Shown here: positions 40,901-51,671 of the stretch, piece by piece
Position numbering within the stretch: the first letter of the stretch is position 1
How the letters are laid out: every line of letters starts with the position of its first letter
NCBI GenBank assembly: GCA_905250075.1
Contig: CAJNOP010000002.1
Coordinates: 4,515,565-4,579,564, forward strand
Source of the DNA: Rotaria sp. Silwood1
Taxonomy: Eukaryota; Rotifera; Eurotatoria; Philodinida; Philodinidae
Direction of reading: 5' to 3'
Length of the DNA stretch: 64,000 nt
The notes under the pieces: model-generated
Told to the model about the DNA's origin: nothing
Databases searched by the model: none
What the model saw: only the letters and a program-made list of their open reading frames with translations
Translations under genes and position numbers: made by a program

Positions 40901-42160
40901 GCATCCACACACTTCAGCCATCGAAAATCTCAAAAGTCTACCTCTAAAGTGCTCAAGATTTAATTATTTTGCCGATCTAGCTTTACAAAAAAATTTTACT
41001 AATTGCTCTAGACATCATCATTGATCTAGAGAGTTGCAAACATCATTCATAAAAGCTTTCAAAAGCCCTTCGAAAATAAAAACTTTTTTCAATGAATTCT
41101 TGTATTAGATGATTCAAGCATCATGTTCATATGTTTATCTCATCTCAACAAATATATATTTCAAGATCCTTATACACACTCATATTGAGATCAGCCCATG
41201 CCCCGTAACTGTCATATTTTCAAATATTAGCACGTTTGTTTTTTTTTTGTCGACATTTTCATTTTCGACGCTATTCATGTGTCTCGACATTAAATAATCA
41301 TCAACTTTTTGAAAACGTTGTCATACGAAACTTATTTACATTTTCTTCAGAAAAACCTTACAAAAAAAAATCGAATTTTAGACTCGAAGAGTTAACTATA
41401 CTTTGAGTTACTATCGATATGATATGATAGACTATCATAATTTCATTAGATTTTGGTAAGTTATTATAAAATTAAGGTTTTTTTTTCCTTTCGTTAAGAA
41501 ATATGAAAATTATACGAGACAACTTCTTTTTCATAAGATAGTTTCGTTTATTATAGTGCTAATAAATTTTTTTACCTCTCGATTTCCAATAGCCGCAAGT
41601 ATAGTTGATTTGCCTGATCCATTTAAGCCAACGAGACCATATCGTCTACCACAATTCATTTCAAAATCTGCATCAGATAATATTTCTTGTCCATGAAAAG
41701 TAACTGAAAATTGATTTATATGAATATCACGACCACTAGGATGACTTCCAAGAACACCTTTAAATAATGAAGCAAAAAGATTTATAAAAGAAACAAAATC
41801 ATTTTTTTTTTATTGTGTACCTGTGCAGGATCGTGCTTCAGCATTGGCTTTTTCAACCATAGTTAATAAATCAAGATTTTGTATTAGTGATTTAACATTT
41901 GGATCAACATCATTTGTTGCACCATTTGCTTCATTTGTTTTACCATTGGTTGCATTTGTTGTTGTTCCATTCGTTCCATTTGTAAGATTTTCATTTTCAT
42001 TTTGAATTTCATCATCATCATTGTCATCGAATAAATCATCATTATTTTGATTAGCATTAGAATTATTTGTTGTGTTAACTTTTTTACTTGGCTGAGCTTG
42101 TCGTTGTTTAGCGGCAGCTTTTTTTTGAAGATCACGTTTCTTTTTTGCATCGGACGGCAT
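33286..42160 (-). CDS. ABCF2: ABCF2, cytosolic ABC-F ATPase
   Basis: Twin-cassette ABC-F ATPase without membrane segments; relatives (human ABCF2, yeast Arb1) work in ribosome biogenesis and translation. About eleven exons give roughly 620 residues. The Lys/Ala-rich start [18 protein letters not shown] is followed by a low-complexity Asn/Asp/Thr stretch and then [10 protein letters not shown], the family N-terminal landmark. Exon 41757-41576 has the first Walker [17 protein letters not shown] is the first signature and [18 protein letters not shown] the first Walker B. The second cassette has GPNGAGKST, signature LSDGQRCR and [11 protein letters not shown], then [10 protein letters not shown] and VSHDFRL. 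The C-terminus, [13 protein letters not shown], is typical. The intron at 35020-39803 (4.78 kb) contains a nested gene on the other strand and an old repeat; another intron spans 39958-41575. GINS1 starts its coding end only 140 bp upstream on the same strand. Confidence 0.95.
35450..36060. repeat. old dispersed repeat, copy A
   Basis: Diverged but colinear with 46620-47050. Shared landmarks are TTGAAAGAATATG, TTTTTTTGAATCAAG against CTTTTTTGAATTAAG, a TTTTTCAAATAAAA segment, TATGAATGTAC/TTTGAATGTAC, and GTCGATTTTTGAGG against GATTGATTTTTGAGA. No coding content. It lies in an ABCF2 intron. Confidence 0.6.
37938..37974 (+). repeat. GATA/TAGA microsatellite
   Basis: A run of about eight tandem tetranucleotides TAGA/GATA in the large ABCF2 intron. 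Confidence 0.9.
38693..39344 (+). CDS. InaF-motif single-pass membrane protein, nested gene
   Basis: A 203-codon open frame on the opposite strand inside the 4.8-kb ABCF2 intron. The first 130 residues are low-complexity, rich in Ser, Pro, Asn and Gln, with a basic patch. A basic stretch, RKKLLRLV, then leads into one transmembrane helix, [20 protein letters not shown], and FW. This Arg/Lys-plus-helix pattern with (V/F)xYxLSxSLxAIxLAxxYxxxW resembles the InaF motif of INAFM1/2 and Drosophila InaF, single-helix partners of TRP channels. A perfect donor, GATGTAAGT at 39284-39292, and an acceptor at 39337 would change the end to Asp-Asp then stop at 39344; unspliced, the frame ends at 39304. A GAA-rich stretch lies in the presumed 5' UTR. 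Assignment rests on motif resemblance only. Confidence 0.65.
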
Positions 42161-42299
42161 TGTGCTGACTATTAAATGATCTACAAAAGAAAATAGTCAT
42201 AATAATAATAACCATAATAATTGTATCTGATGTTTTATTTATCTGACAATAGAAGAACCAAAAAAAAAAAAAATATATATATAACATTTTATCTGATTA

Positions 42300-42911
42300 T
42301 TAAACAATATGTTCAGCTATTTTTCGTTGTATTAAATGTTCAGCATCCGATGTTAATACATAATGTTCACTATTAAATGTTAATTGTATTATTGTACCAT
42401 CACTTGTTTCATATGGACCATACTCTTGTATACATTTAATATGTGCAAATAATTTTTTAGGTGGAATCATAAATGTTGTTAAATCAAGTGAATGATTATT
42501 ACCAATTGAACGCATATATGATGATAATGTTTGATTATAATTTGAAAAAAATTCTAATTCATCAATTGATAAATTATTTCTTATATATTCTGGTAAAACA
42601 GGTCCTATTGACCAACGAAATGATTTTATTTTATTCATACGATGATATGCATATGCAAGTAAACAACGTTTTATTCGTTGTATAGCTGCATGACGAATAC
42701 TTATTGTTGGCATTAATGTTGGTGGAGAACTTGCACCATTATTATCTGTACCGGCTTGTACAACTGTTTGAACATCTTCATAATTTTGACGAAATAATTC
42801 ATTTGCTTCAAGTTGACAAAGACGAATAGTTTCAATATTATAAGGAGGTAATATTGTATCACGAGAACGATCAAGTTCTTTGATTAATTCGTGAGCTTTA
42901 GCAGCAAGCAT
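42300..42911 (-). CDS. GINS1: GINS complex subunit PSF1
   Basis: PSF1 is one of four GINS subunits that, with CDC45 and MCM2-7, form the replicative helicase. A single exon encodes 203 residues, against about 196 in vertebrates. Family landmarks appear in order: AKAHELIKELDRS at the start, LMPTISIRHAAIQRIKRCLL, AYAYHRMNKIKSFRW, GPVLPEYIRNNLS, ELEFFSNYNQTLSSYMRSIG, and the C-terminal B-domain pattern PPKKLFAHIKCIQEYGPYE with DGTIIQL. The Arg-His and Arg-Cys clusters match the helical A domain. A small insertion (about residues 53-64, Gly/Asn/Ser/Pro) is extra. A CAG directly before the ATG may be a splice acceptor of a 5' UTR intron. It lies between ABCF2 and GM130, all on the minus strand. 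Confidence 0.93.
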   Translation of the reverse strand: MLAAKAHELIKELDRSRDTILPPYNIETIRLCQLEANELFRQNYEDVQTVVQAGTDNNGASSPPTLMPTISIRHAAIQRIKRCLLAYAYHRMNKIKSFRWSIGPVLPEYIRNNLSIDELEFFSNYNQTLSSYMRSIGNNHSLDLTTFMIPPKKLFAHIKCIQEYGPYETSDGTIIQLTFNSEHYVLTSDAEHLIQRKIAEHIV

Positions 42912-43308
42912 CTGAAAAAGACAAATTTATTCAATAGATGAGCAAAGAAAAAGAAATGAAAAAAAAGAACCGATTTTATTGCAAATCATTAAAATCATAC
43001 GAGCTACATCGATAATGTTGGCCATTGTTTATACCTTCTTGTGTTTTTGCTCAAATCGTTTGAAAAATTCAACAAGAGGAAAAAAAAACGAAAATCGATA
43101 ACCATTGTATGAAAAGAAACGAAAAAAAAAAGAAGAAAAAAAATCGATTATGTCAAAAATAAGAATGATAAAGAAAAGCCCCTCGTTTCTGTTTTCTTTA
43201 GTGATATAATAAAATAAGCAATAAAATGAAGAAGAAGACCAACAATAAAAAGATCGTACGCGTATACATGTCTATTCAAAACGACGAAAAACAAATCTTT
43301 CTTTCATT
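42912..43308. other. intergenic spacer
   Basis: About 400 bp between the PSF1 start and the GM130 stop, with A-rich runs. It presumably holds the PSF1 promoter and the GM130 3' UTR. Confidence 0.5.
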
Positions 43309-46300
43309 TCACACCCACTGCACAGGACCTGTACATGTCGAACATACATAAAGATTTTTTCCAACAAACGCTAATTTAGTTGTTGATGAATTATCAGTTG
43401 TCGATGATGAATTATTACTTTCGCCTAATTCTTTAAGTAAAGTTAAAATACGTGTTTTTGTTTCGTTATCAAAATTAGACAATGATGGCAATGAAGTTGA
43501 AGTAGTAATTGATATTTTATCATTATATAATGGAATAGCTTGCTCAGACGTTGCTGATGAGGGTAATGTATTATCAACCATTTCAGGCCATTCTAGAAAA
43601 CAGAAAAAAAAGCATAGATTATACATACGGATTTTACAATCTAATATAATTCTTTCATCTGATCACATTCATTTCTCGTACTAATGTACTACAGCATAAC
43701 CTTTATAAGAGCGGACACTCTTCAGAATTTTCAAGATCGTCCACTATCAAGAAGCTAGGTATTTTCTAAAACGAGTTTTTTACGAATAATAGATTCGCTT
43801 TCATAGCATTTGAAGCACATTAGTCAATAAACTAACTATCGCTCATTATTATTTGTTTTTTCAGGCATTTTTGACTTTGAAAAATTAAAAAATTATTAAA
43901 ATATACTAAAGTCATTCTGTCGCAAATGTCACTAGTCAGTCATCAAGTACAAAAAGCCGAAAAAAAAAATAATTCTGATTAGAAAATTTGATGGAAAATA
44001 TCAAAGTATGGTTAAACCAGGTTCAAATCCGAAAATTTTGGACCCAATGGACTCTCCCATTGGAATTTTTTCCAAAGTATTCACTATAGAATTAATTCTA
44101 TGATGATGTGTACTATAAAGAAGTTTATTTCCAATAAAATGTAATATCTGAGACTTTCAGCATTGTCCACCAGATGAAGATTTTATCTGTAGATATCAAA
44201 GTTTTTTTTTTTCTAATATCATTTAAGTCAAATAATCTTTCGATAAAGAAGACAAATATCAAAAATGAGAAACAATTGTTTGGCTCAGTGTTAATGATAA
44301 AATGATTTCTACAAAGAATTTCTTCTGTTCAGATTGAAGACTGAACTTGAATACATCATTGCCAAACATGAGATTCGAACCTTTTTAAACTATATCATCG
44401 AATATCTAAACTAAAAATGTTTATACCATTTTCATCGATATTTGGTTGTTCATTCGATGAAATTGTTTTATTAGGAATAGATGGTTGATTTATTGTATCT
44501 GTCGATGGTTTATTCAAACCACGCATTAATAATGTTTCTAATTCAGAGAGTTTTCTCTAAAAATAAATCAATATGAAATTACATAAAAATCGATAAAAAT
44601 AATTATTTTCTTTTTTTACTTGTAAACCTAATCGATCATGAGTTAATTGTTTAATATAATCATCTTTTTCTTGATAACGTCGATGAAGTTGTTGCCGTTG
44701 TTGTTGATATAAAGATATATAATCACCTATTTACAGAAGAAAAAAAAGAAAAAAAACTCTTAATAAATCAATTTTTTTTTATTTCTTTATTTATACCAAT
44801 TGTATCAGTTTCACTTTGTAATTGTAAAATAAGATGTTCAAGTTGTTGAGTTCGATCTTGTAAATCAGCATTATCACGCATTGCTCGATTAAAACGATCC
44901 TAAAAAAATTTTAAATCATAAAACAAAATCTAATCAAAGATAATTCAAAAATAGTTTTACAATAATTTTATCAACAAATCCACTTTGAAGTTGATGAGTA
45001 TCATTAACAACTGAACCAAGTGATGTTAATGAACTTGAATCATTGATTTGTATATCACTTTTCGGTTGAGATTCTGTTTGCTGTTCAAATTGTAAAAGAC
45101 ATTGTCGTAATGTTTTATTTTCTTCTAATAATTCATTTAGTCGCTAATAAATAAATAAATAAATAAATAAATACAAATGTAATATATTCTATAAATTGAT
45201 ATATCAATCAGTATTCTTAATAGATCAAATTTTAACCAAACTGAAAACATTTCAAAAAAATTCAGAAGAATTTAAGAATTAAAGCAAGTATTAAATTAAA
45301 TAATTAACTATTATAGCAATTAATGATTACTTTAAAAGAGAACGATCTAGAAATTTTATAGATTTTGTTTTGTCACAAGTTTTCGATGATGTAGAATCTA
45401 AAGGCGTATTAGTGAAATTCCTAGTTGTAATTATTTGTTAAATAGCATATGTATCAGTTCGCCAACTTATCAACATAAGTATGAAAAAAACCTTTTCCAT
45501 AGGTTTCTATTGAAAGATTACATTAGAATTTCCTTCTTTAGAAGTAATCGATGGTATTAAGGAAAAGATTTCCATTGGTATATTACTTTTCTTTCCAATG
45601 GTTAACATTCTAGCAATAGAAATATCGCAATTGGTTATACAGTTAAGGGATACGTGCTTTCCTTAAGAAATCATGTCAACATAACTCCTTCAGAGTTAAA
45701 ATGTGGAACTCGCATGTGTTCTTTAGTTTCATGATACTAATAAAAAATAGCTAATGTGAAAAATCTATAGCAGACTGTAGTTGTTTTCCTAGAATATTCA
45801 ATAGTGAGAGAAACGATTAGTTTTATTTATTTCTGCGTTTTGAATAGAAATTTTTTTAGATTTTAACGGACTCTCTATTCTTTACTTGCCTTATTGATAT
45901 TTACTAGTGATTTTCCTTTTTTTTCTTAATTTAACATTATTATTATTCTAATCATTGGACAAATAAGTCTGTTGGAAATATCTATTATATATATATAGTA
46001 AGTCTCAAAACAATACTACATATGTCGATAAGGTCACAAACACTGATATTGATTACTTTCCAAAGTTGCAACTTGATCGATACATCCTTTTTATGTTGAT
46101 CATATGACGACTGTGGCAAACGTATACACGACTATCCATCATCCTTGACATTTCGAATATATATTTTCATCTGCATAAAAATCAGAAACTACACTATTTA
46201 GAGAACATTTATAAACGAAATCTAGCTATTTAAATTTTTAACAAACATTTTGAAATGTTTTACAATAGTCGAAATCTTGTCGTTAATGCCATTCAGTGCC

Positions 46301-49300
46301 TTTTCTCCCTTGCTAAGACACTTTGGAAGGGGAGTCTTACGCTTGTTGTCATCGATTATTAATTTCTGTAATGGAAGTAGAAGTTGCAAATCTTTGATTT
46401 AAACTTTCGCTGACTATTTTCTTCGAAAATATATGTGAGTTTCACCAAACTCAAGTTTTGTCAGAAGTATTGAAACTCAGAAAAAAAGCATAAAACGATA
46501 GTTCTAGCTTTGATCATTCATAAATGATATAAGTTTTTGCGATTTCTTGATAATATCTGTCATCACCTACTTGAAAGAACAGTAAATATTTTTCTCTATC
46601 TATGCTTTTATTGATCGTGCAATCCACAATATTCTGCGGGCTTTCATTCTATATACTTAATTTTTTAGTTGAAAGAATATGGTAAGATGCAGAGTATAAC
46701 AAAGCCGCTTTTTTGAATTAAGTTTTGTTACTATTTTTTCAAAAAAATACTTTTATTATTAGAGGGCCTTTTTCTGATACACTGAACTTTTGACCTTCTA
46801 AGATAAGAATTTTTCGAAAACAGTATTGTATTCTGATATGGCTTTTCAAATAAAACAGATAAACCTATATAATGAAAATCCCGCGTGGTCAAATAAGCTT
46901 TTTTTTGTGACTCTTATTTACTGAATATTACTTCAAAAAATCATGATTTAGGACTGACAACTTCATGTAATTTGAATGTACCTGATCGAAGATTGATTTT
47001 TGAGAGAAAGGAGTTAAATTTTTCACTTTATTCTCATGATATTACATATTGATAGATCGAGTACGAAAGTTAAAACAAATATTTGCTGAAAATCTAAACA
47101 CTAACACTAAAACTAATATCGAAATTGACTCCTAGATTAAAAAAGTTTATTAAAAACAAAAAACTAACTTAATATTTCTATTAAAGCATATATATGAAAA
47201 ACCTATTCATATACTCGTCATTAATTCGACCAGTTAGAATTACACTGAAAATAGAGAAATACTTCAGAAATACCCTTTTTTTTGATTGATATTTAAAACT
47301 ATCTACATAAAATAGACTTCTTCTATATCAACGAACGAAATGTTTAATTTGCAGAATATTTACCTGATCAGTATTTTCTTGTTGTTCGTTATCATTATGA
47401 GATGCTGCTTGAGATTGTTGATGACTTTGAATCTAAAAATAACTCTTAAAATGATAAATAAACCATTTATAAAAAGAAAAAAAGAAAACCTCTTGTTCAT
47501 GGTGTGTTGTTTGAACTTCTTGTTGTGCAAGACGTTCATTTAATTGTTTATTTAAATATTCTTGAGATTGAATTTGATTTGTTAAATTCATATTATCATT
47601 TGACTACAAAGAAGCAAAAAAACAAACAAGCTGTTTTAATTATATTCTTTTTTTTTTTTTTATTAATTTCAATACTATTTTAATAAAACCATCTTGAAGT
47701 TCACTTAATTGTTCTTTCAATTGTTTATTTTGTGCTATAGCACGTGATAATGTTGTTTTATCATCGTGTATTGTTTGTAATAATTTTTCATGATCCATTT
47801 GATTTTCTCCTAATAGATGTTTTTTTTTTGCAATAATAATTCAATTAAAGCTTAAATTAAAGAAAATAAATTTGTAACTTACGAACTTTTCCATTATTTT
47901 CTTCTAATTGATCAATACGTGTATCTTTTTCATTTAATTTTCTAGAAAAGATTCAAATTTTAATCTATTAAGTATGAAAAAAAAAAAAATTTTTGAATAC
48001 TTTGTTAATTGTTCATTTTCTAATCGTATTTCTTCAAATCGTTTTGACCATTCATCAATAGCAGTTTTAAATAATTGATTTTCTTGAAGAAGAGAATCAC
48101 GTTCTAAAACTAAATCACTATTGATACTGTGATGATTAACTGTTTGATCATTATGTATTGCCGTTAATTTCATTTCTAAATAAATACATTTGATTAGATT
48201 GAAATTTTCAAATAAAAAAAAACAAATATTCCTAACCATAAGCTTGTTTTATCGCTTCTTGTTCACTTTCTAATAGATTATTTGTTTGAATTAATTCATT
48301 AATCTAAAGTTAAGAGACAATTTTGAATATGTTAAAAAACAAAAATAAAAGAATCTAACTTTCTCATTAAGTTCTTGTATATGGCGTTGTACATTAGTAT
48401 TGTATTGTTGATATTGTGAATGCATTTGATCATAATCCGAACGCATTTGATTCATGGAGGAGAGAAGCTTTAAATAGATAAAAAAACGTTTTGATGCATA
48501 TTTTTTTTGTATTATGTACAAACGAAATATTTGAAAGTTTGAACATGTTGAAACTAATAAAAACTATCAACATGATTCTCTTTTTCTTGGTAAATAGTTT
48601 TACTATAAATAACTTTTGATTACATGAGCTTTTATTACTGTGACCGTAACTAAAGTTTGATCATGACAAAAACAACATTTTGAATAGTTATATGATGATT
48701 GTTGTTAATTATTTACAACTCATATTATTGATAATGAGTATAGAACTTTAGCTTTGAGCTTTTTTCTATTGTCATTTCGTTCTTTCTCTATCTCATAGAT
48801 ATTAGTCGTTAGCACTACTTCTTTTGTTACTTTATTATTCATATTCAATGTCAACTCTTAGTCTTCTTATGTAATACTACTGTAATTCAATTAGATCTAC
48901 TAATACTTGTTGAATGGGACCAACAATAATAAAAGACATTTTGAAAAAAAAAACTTTACAAATTACACATAATCTACAGTCTAGAATAATAAATTTAGTT
49001 TATACATTTAGATTTTTTTATATGTTAATTTTCCATGAGCACGAGTCGATTTTTTTTTTTCTTTATTGAATTAAAATATTTCGTTATTTTATTATGGTAT
49101 TATTCTATTTCATTGACAAGTGAAGGCTCAATTAATTAAGCACATAAAAAAAAAGTATTCCTTTTTTGCAAAGTAAGAGAAGATCAAAACCTACACTTTT
49201 TCTTTTCTAATATTATTATTTACAATAAGCAAAAATATTCATATATATCTATGTTAAATTTTAATAAGCAAGTTGTGACTCGTGATATTTTGTATTATTT

Positions 49301-51671
49301 GTGGCTTAAGTTATGAACAAAAATGGAAAGAAATATTAAGCAACTAAACCTTTTATTTTCATGTAGCTCATCCAATAAAGAAAAAATGTGAATGACGAAA
49401 TTCAATCTGCTTTTATATGTCATCAATATTGATAGTTATTTTATGACAAATCGCACTATTGTAATTAATAAAACTACGTGACTTGCAATAATGGTCATGT
49501 TGATCTCTACCAATAACAAAGTTTTAAACAAGAAGAATATATATATAACCTGAATAAGATGAATTCTTACAAATAAAAATAAAAAGAATGAATCAAATGA
49601 TAGGATATTATTCATACTCAACATATTGATAATGTATGCGCATTTATAGTTTCAATAAACATATGTGAATACTGATGACTTGAAATATTATTTGTTTGTT
49701 TTGTATAGAAAACAATATATTTTATTAGTACAAGTCTTTTTTTTTGTTCTTGTTTACACATTCAATCATAATCATTTTAGGTCATTCTCTATTCATCATT
49801 CAACTTAATATGACATCGAGCACACTTTTCTTTTTACTATTTTGAACCAAATAGTTATTGTATGTTGTTTCTTTTTTTTGTTTTTGATTGAAAATAGTAT
49901 GAAGAAAAATTTATTCTATTCGAATCTTAAAAGAATCCAGCTAAATCAACAAAAATAGTTTGTAATTCGATCTTAACAATAGATTTAACCTACAATAGCC
50001 TAAATTATACACTTTTAAAAGCTTGATATGAATAATTTTTTTTCTCAAAGTAATTATTTCGAATGTCATTTTCTTGATTCAATAATGAATAAAAAATATA
50101 TATATTTAAAACGATTATTGTCTCTTACTGCTTCGGATTCATTTGTTTTTAATGCAACTGTACGTTGTAATTCTTCAATTTGTTGTTCATATTTATTTGC
50201 TATGGATGGATCATTAATCGACTAATTTAAACAAAAAAAACGAAAATGAATTTATTTAAACAATAAATAAAATATATTTCAACAAACTTGATAGTGTTCT
50301 AAACGAATTTCTGATTGTTCTAATTTTTGTTTTAATTTAGTAATATCATTATTTAATTGATCAATTATTATTTGTCGATTATTATATTTTCCATCAAATT
50401 CATTTAAATTTTGTTTTAAATCTTCGATTATTTGACTATAAAATAAAAATTCTTTTATGTTTAAACACAAAAAACATATTTAAATATTTAACCTTTGATG
50501 AATATTTTCTGTTTTAAGTCGATCAATTTCTTTATCGAATTCTTTAACTGCCTAAAGACAATAAAATAAAATAAAATAAAATAAATATCTAAAATTTAAT
50601 TAAAACCATTTCTCGTTTTTGTGCATTAAATGTTGAATTTTGTGTGTGTTTTTCAAGTTCTTCAACACGTTCACGTGATGCTTTTAAACGTCCTTGAACT
50701 TCATCCATTTCATTTTGTTTTCGTTCAAGTTGTTTGATTGATTGACTTAATTTAGCTGATAAATCAGTTTTTTCTGCTACTAAAATACCAATTGTTTGAA
50801 CATGAATCTAATGATGAAAAAAAAAACAAAATTAATTTCAAATATTAATAATTAATAAATCTTACTTCAAGTTGTTCTTGTAAATGATCAAGATCACGAC
50901 GATATTTATGTTCAATTTGTCGTGCAATATCAACGTCAGGTTGAGTTTGACTTGAACGACCGGACTAAATATAAAATAATTTCTATTATTATTAAAATTT
51001 CCTTTTTTTCAAAAACAAAAAAACTGATTACCACACTACTCCCAACACCAAACTGTCGTTGATCTTCGAGACGAGATCGTTGTTGTTTTTGATTTTCAAT
51101 TAATAGAGCATATTGACGATTTTGTTCCTCAAATATGTATATTAGTAATTTCATGCAGATAAAATATATAAACACATGCTTTCTAAATATTTCTATTAAC
51201 TTACTTCTAATCCAAGAACAGGAGATTTTGTTAAATTTACATGTATTCCATTAATTATAGCTTGTTGTTCATTAACAAAAGTGGCTACATCATGTGGAAT
51301 TGTACGCGATCTAATAAAACAAATGATTTAAATTCATAAAAGATATATAAAAAAAATAAAAACAACAGAATAATAAACTTACGTGTTATTATAATTGTTA
51401 ATAGATTCATTAGATGTCTAGAGAAGATTAAAATAAAAAATAAAGTTCCTATTTGAAAAGAAATATTACTCCATCAATAGAATGTACACCGGTACCATTG
51501 GTCTCTGTAGTGAAGGTCAAATGATCGTTACCATTTTGTTGTTGTTGTTGTTGATCACGAAATTTTTTTAACTAATATATTTACATGATTAATATAAGAG
51601 AATAATTAAATAAATAAATATACTTTTCGACGAGCATTCGCCAAATTTTCTTGTTTTTCATTATCGACCAT
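43309..51671 (-). CDS. GOLGA2: Golgin GM130 (GOLGA2), long coiled-coil protein
   Basis: GM130 is a cis-Golgi tether that binds p115 through its N-terminus and GRASP65 through its C-terminus. Some twenty small exons encode an almost continuous coiled coil. The start, MVDNEKQENLANARRKLKKF, matches the basic p115-binding N-terminus and is followed by a poly-Gln run (CAA repeats near 51536-51553) and Asn/Thr-rich sequence. Near 44650-44990 is the most diagnostic block: LQSGFVDKII, then QLEHLILQLQSETDTIG, DYISLYQQQRQQLHRRYQEK and DDYIKQLTHDR, aligning closely with vertebrate GM130. The last exon (about 43309-43595) has TRILTLLKELGE, then FVGKNLYVCSTCTGPVQWV to the stop. Introns of about 0.8, 2.2 and 1.66 kb interrupt it near 44, 46 and 49 kb. 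The exon count is approximate. Confidence 0.85.
43691..43765. mobile_element. tiny pogo-like MITE relic
   Basis: TACAGCATAACCTTTATAAG followed by AGCGGACAC resembles the terminal repeat of the element at 15776. About 40 bp on, GTCCACTATCAAGAAGCTAG resembles its opposite end. It is a degenerate miniature copy inside a GM130 intron. Confidence 0.5.
45147..45174 (+). repeat. AATA tetranucleotide repeat
   Basis: About seven tandem ATAA units directly after a GM130 exon, within the intron. Confidence 0.85.
46620..47050. repeat. old dispersed repeat, copy B
   Basis: Same orientation and order of landmarks as 35450-36060, at clearly reduced identity. It lies in the 2.2-kb GM130 intron. No coding potential is seen, and no terminal repeats could be defined. 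Confidence 0.6.

Noticed and set aside
44010..44045. T-arm-like GGTTCAAATCC
   Set aside because: The flanking bases do not form the T stem and no D-arm is found upstream.
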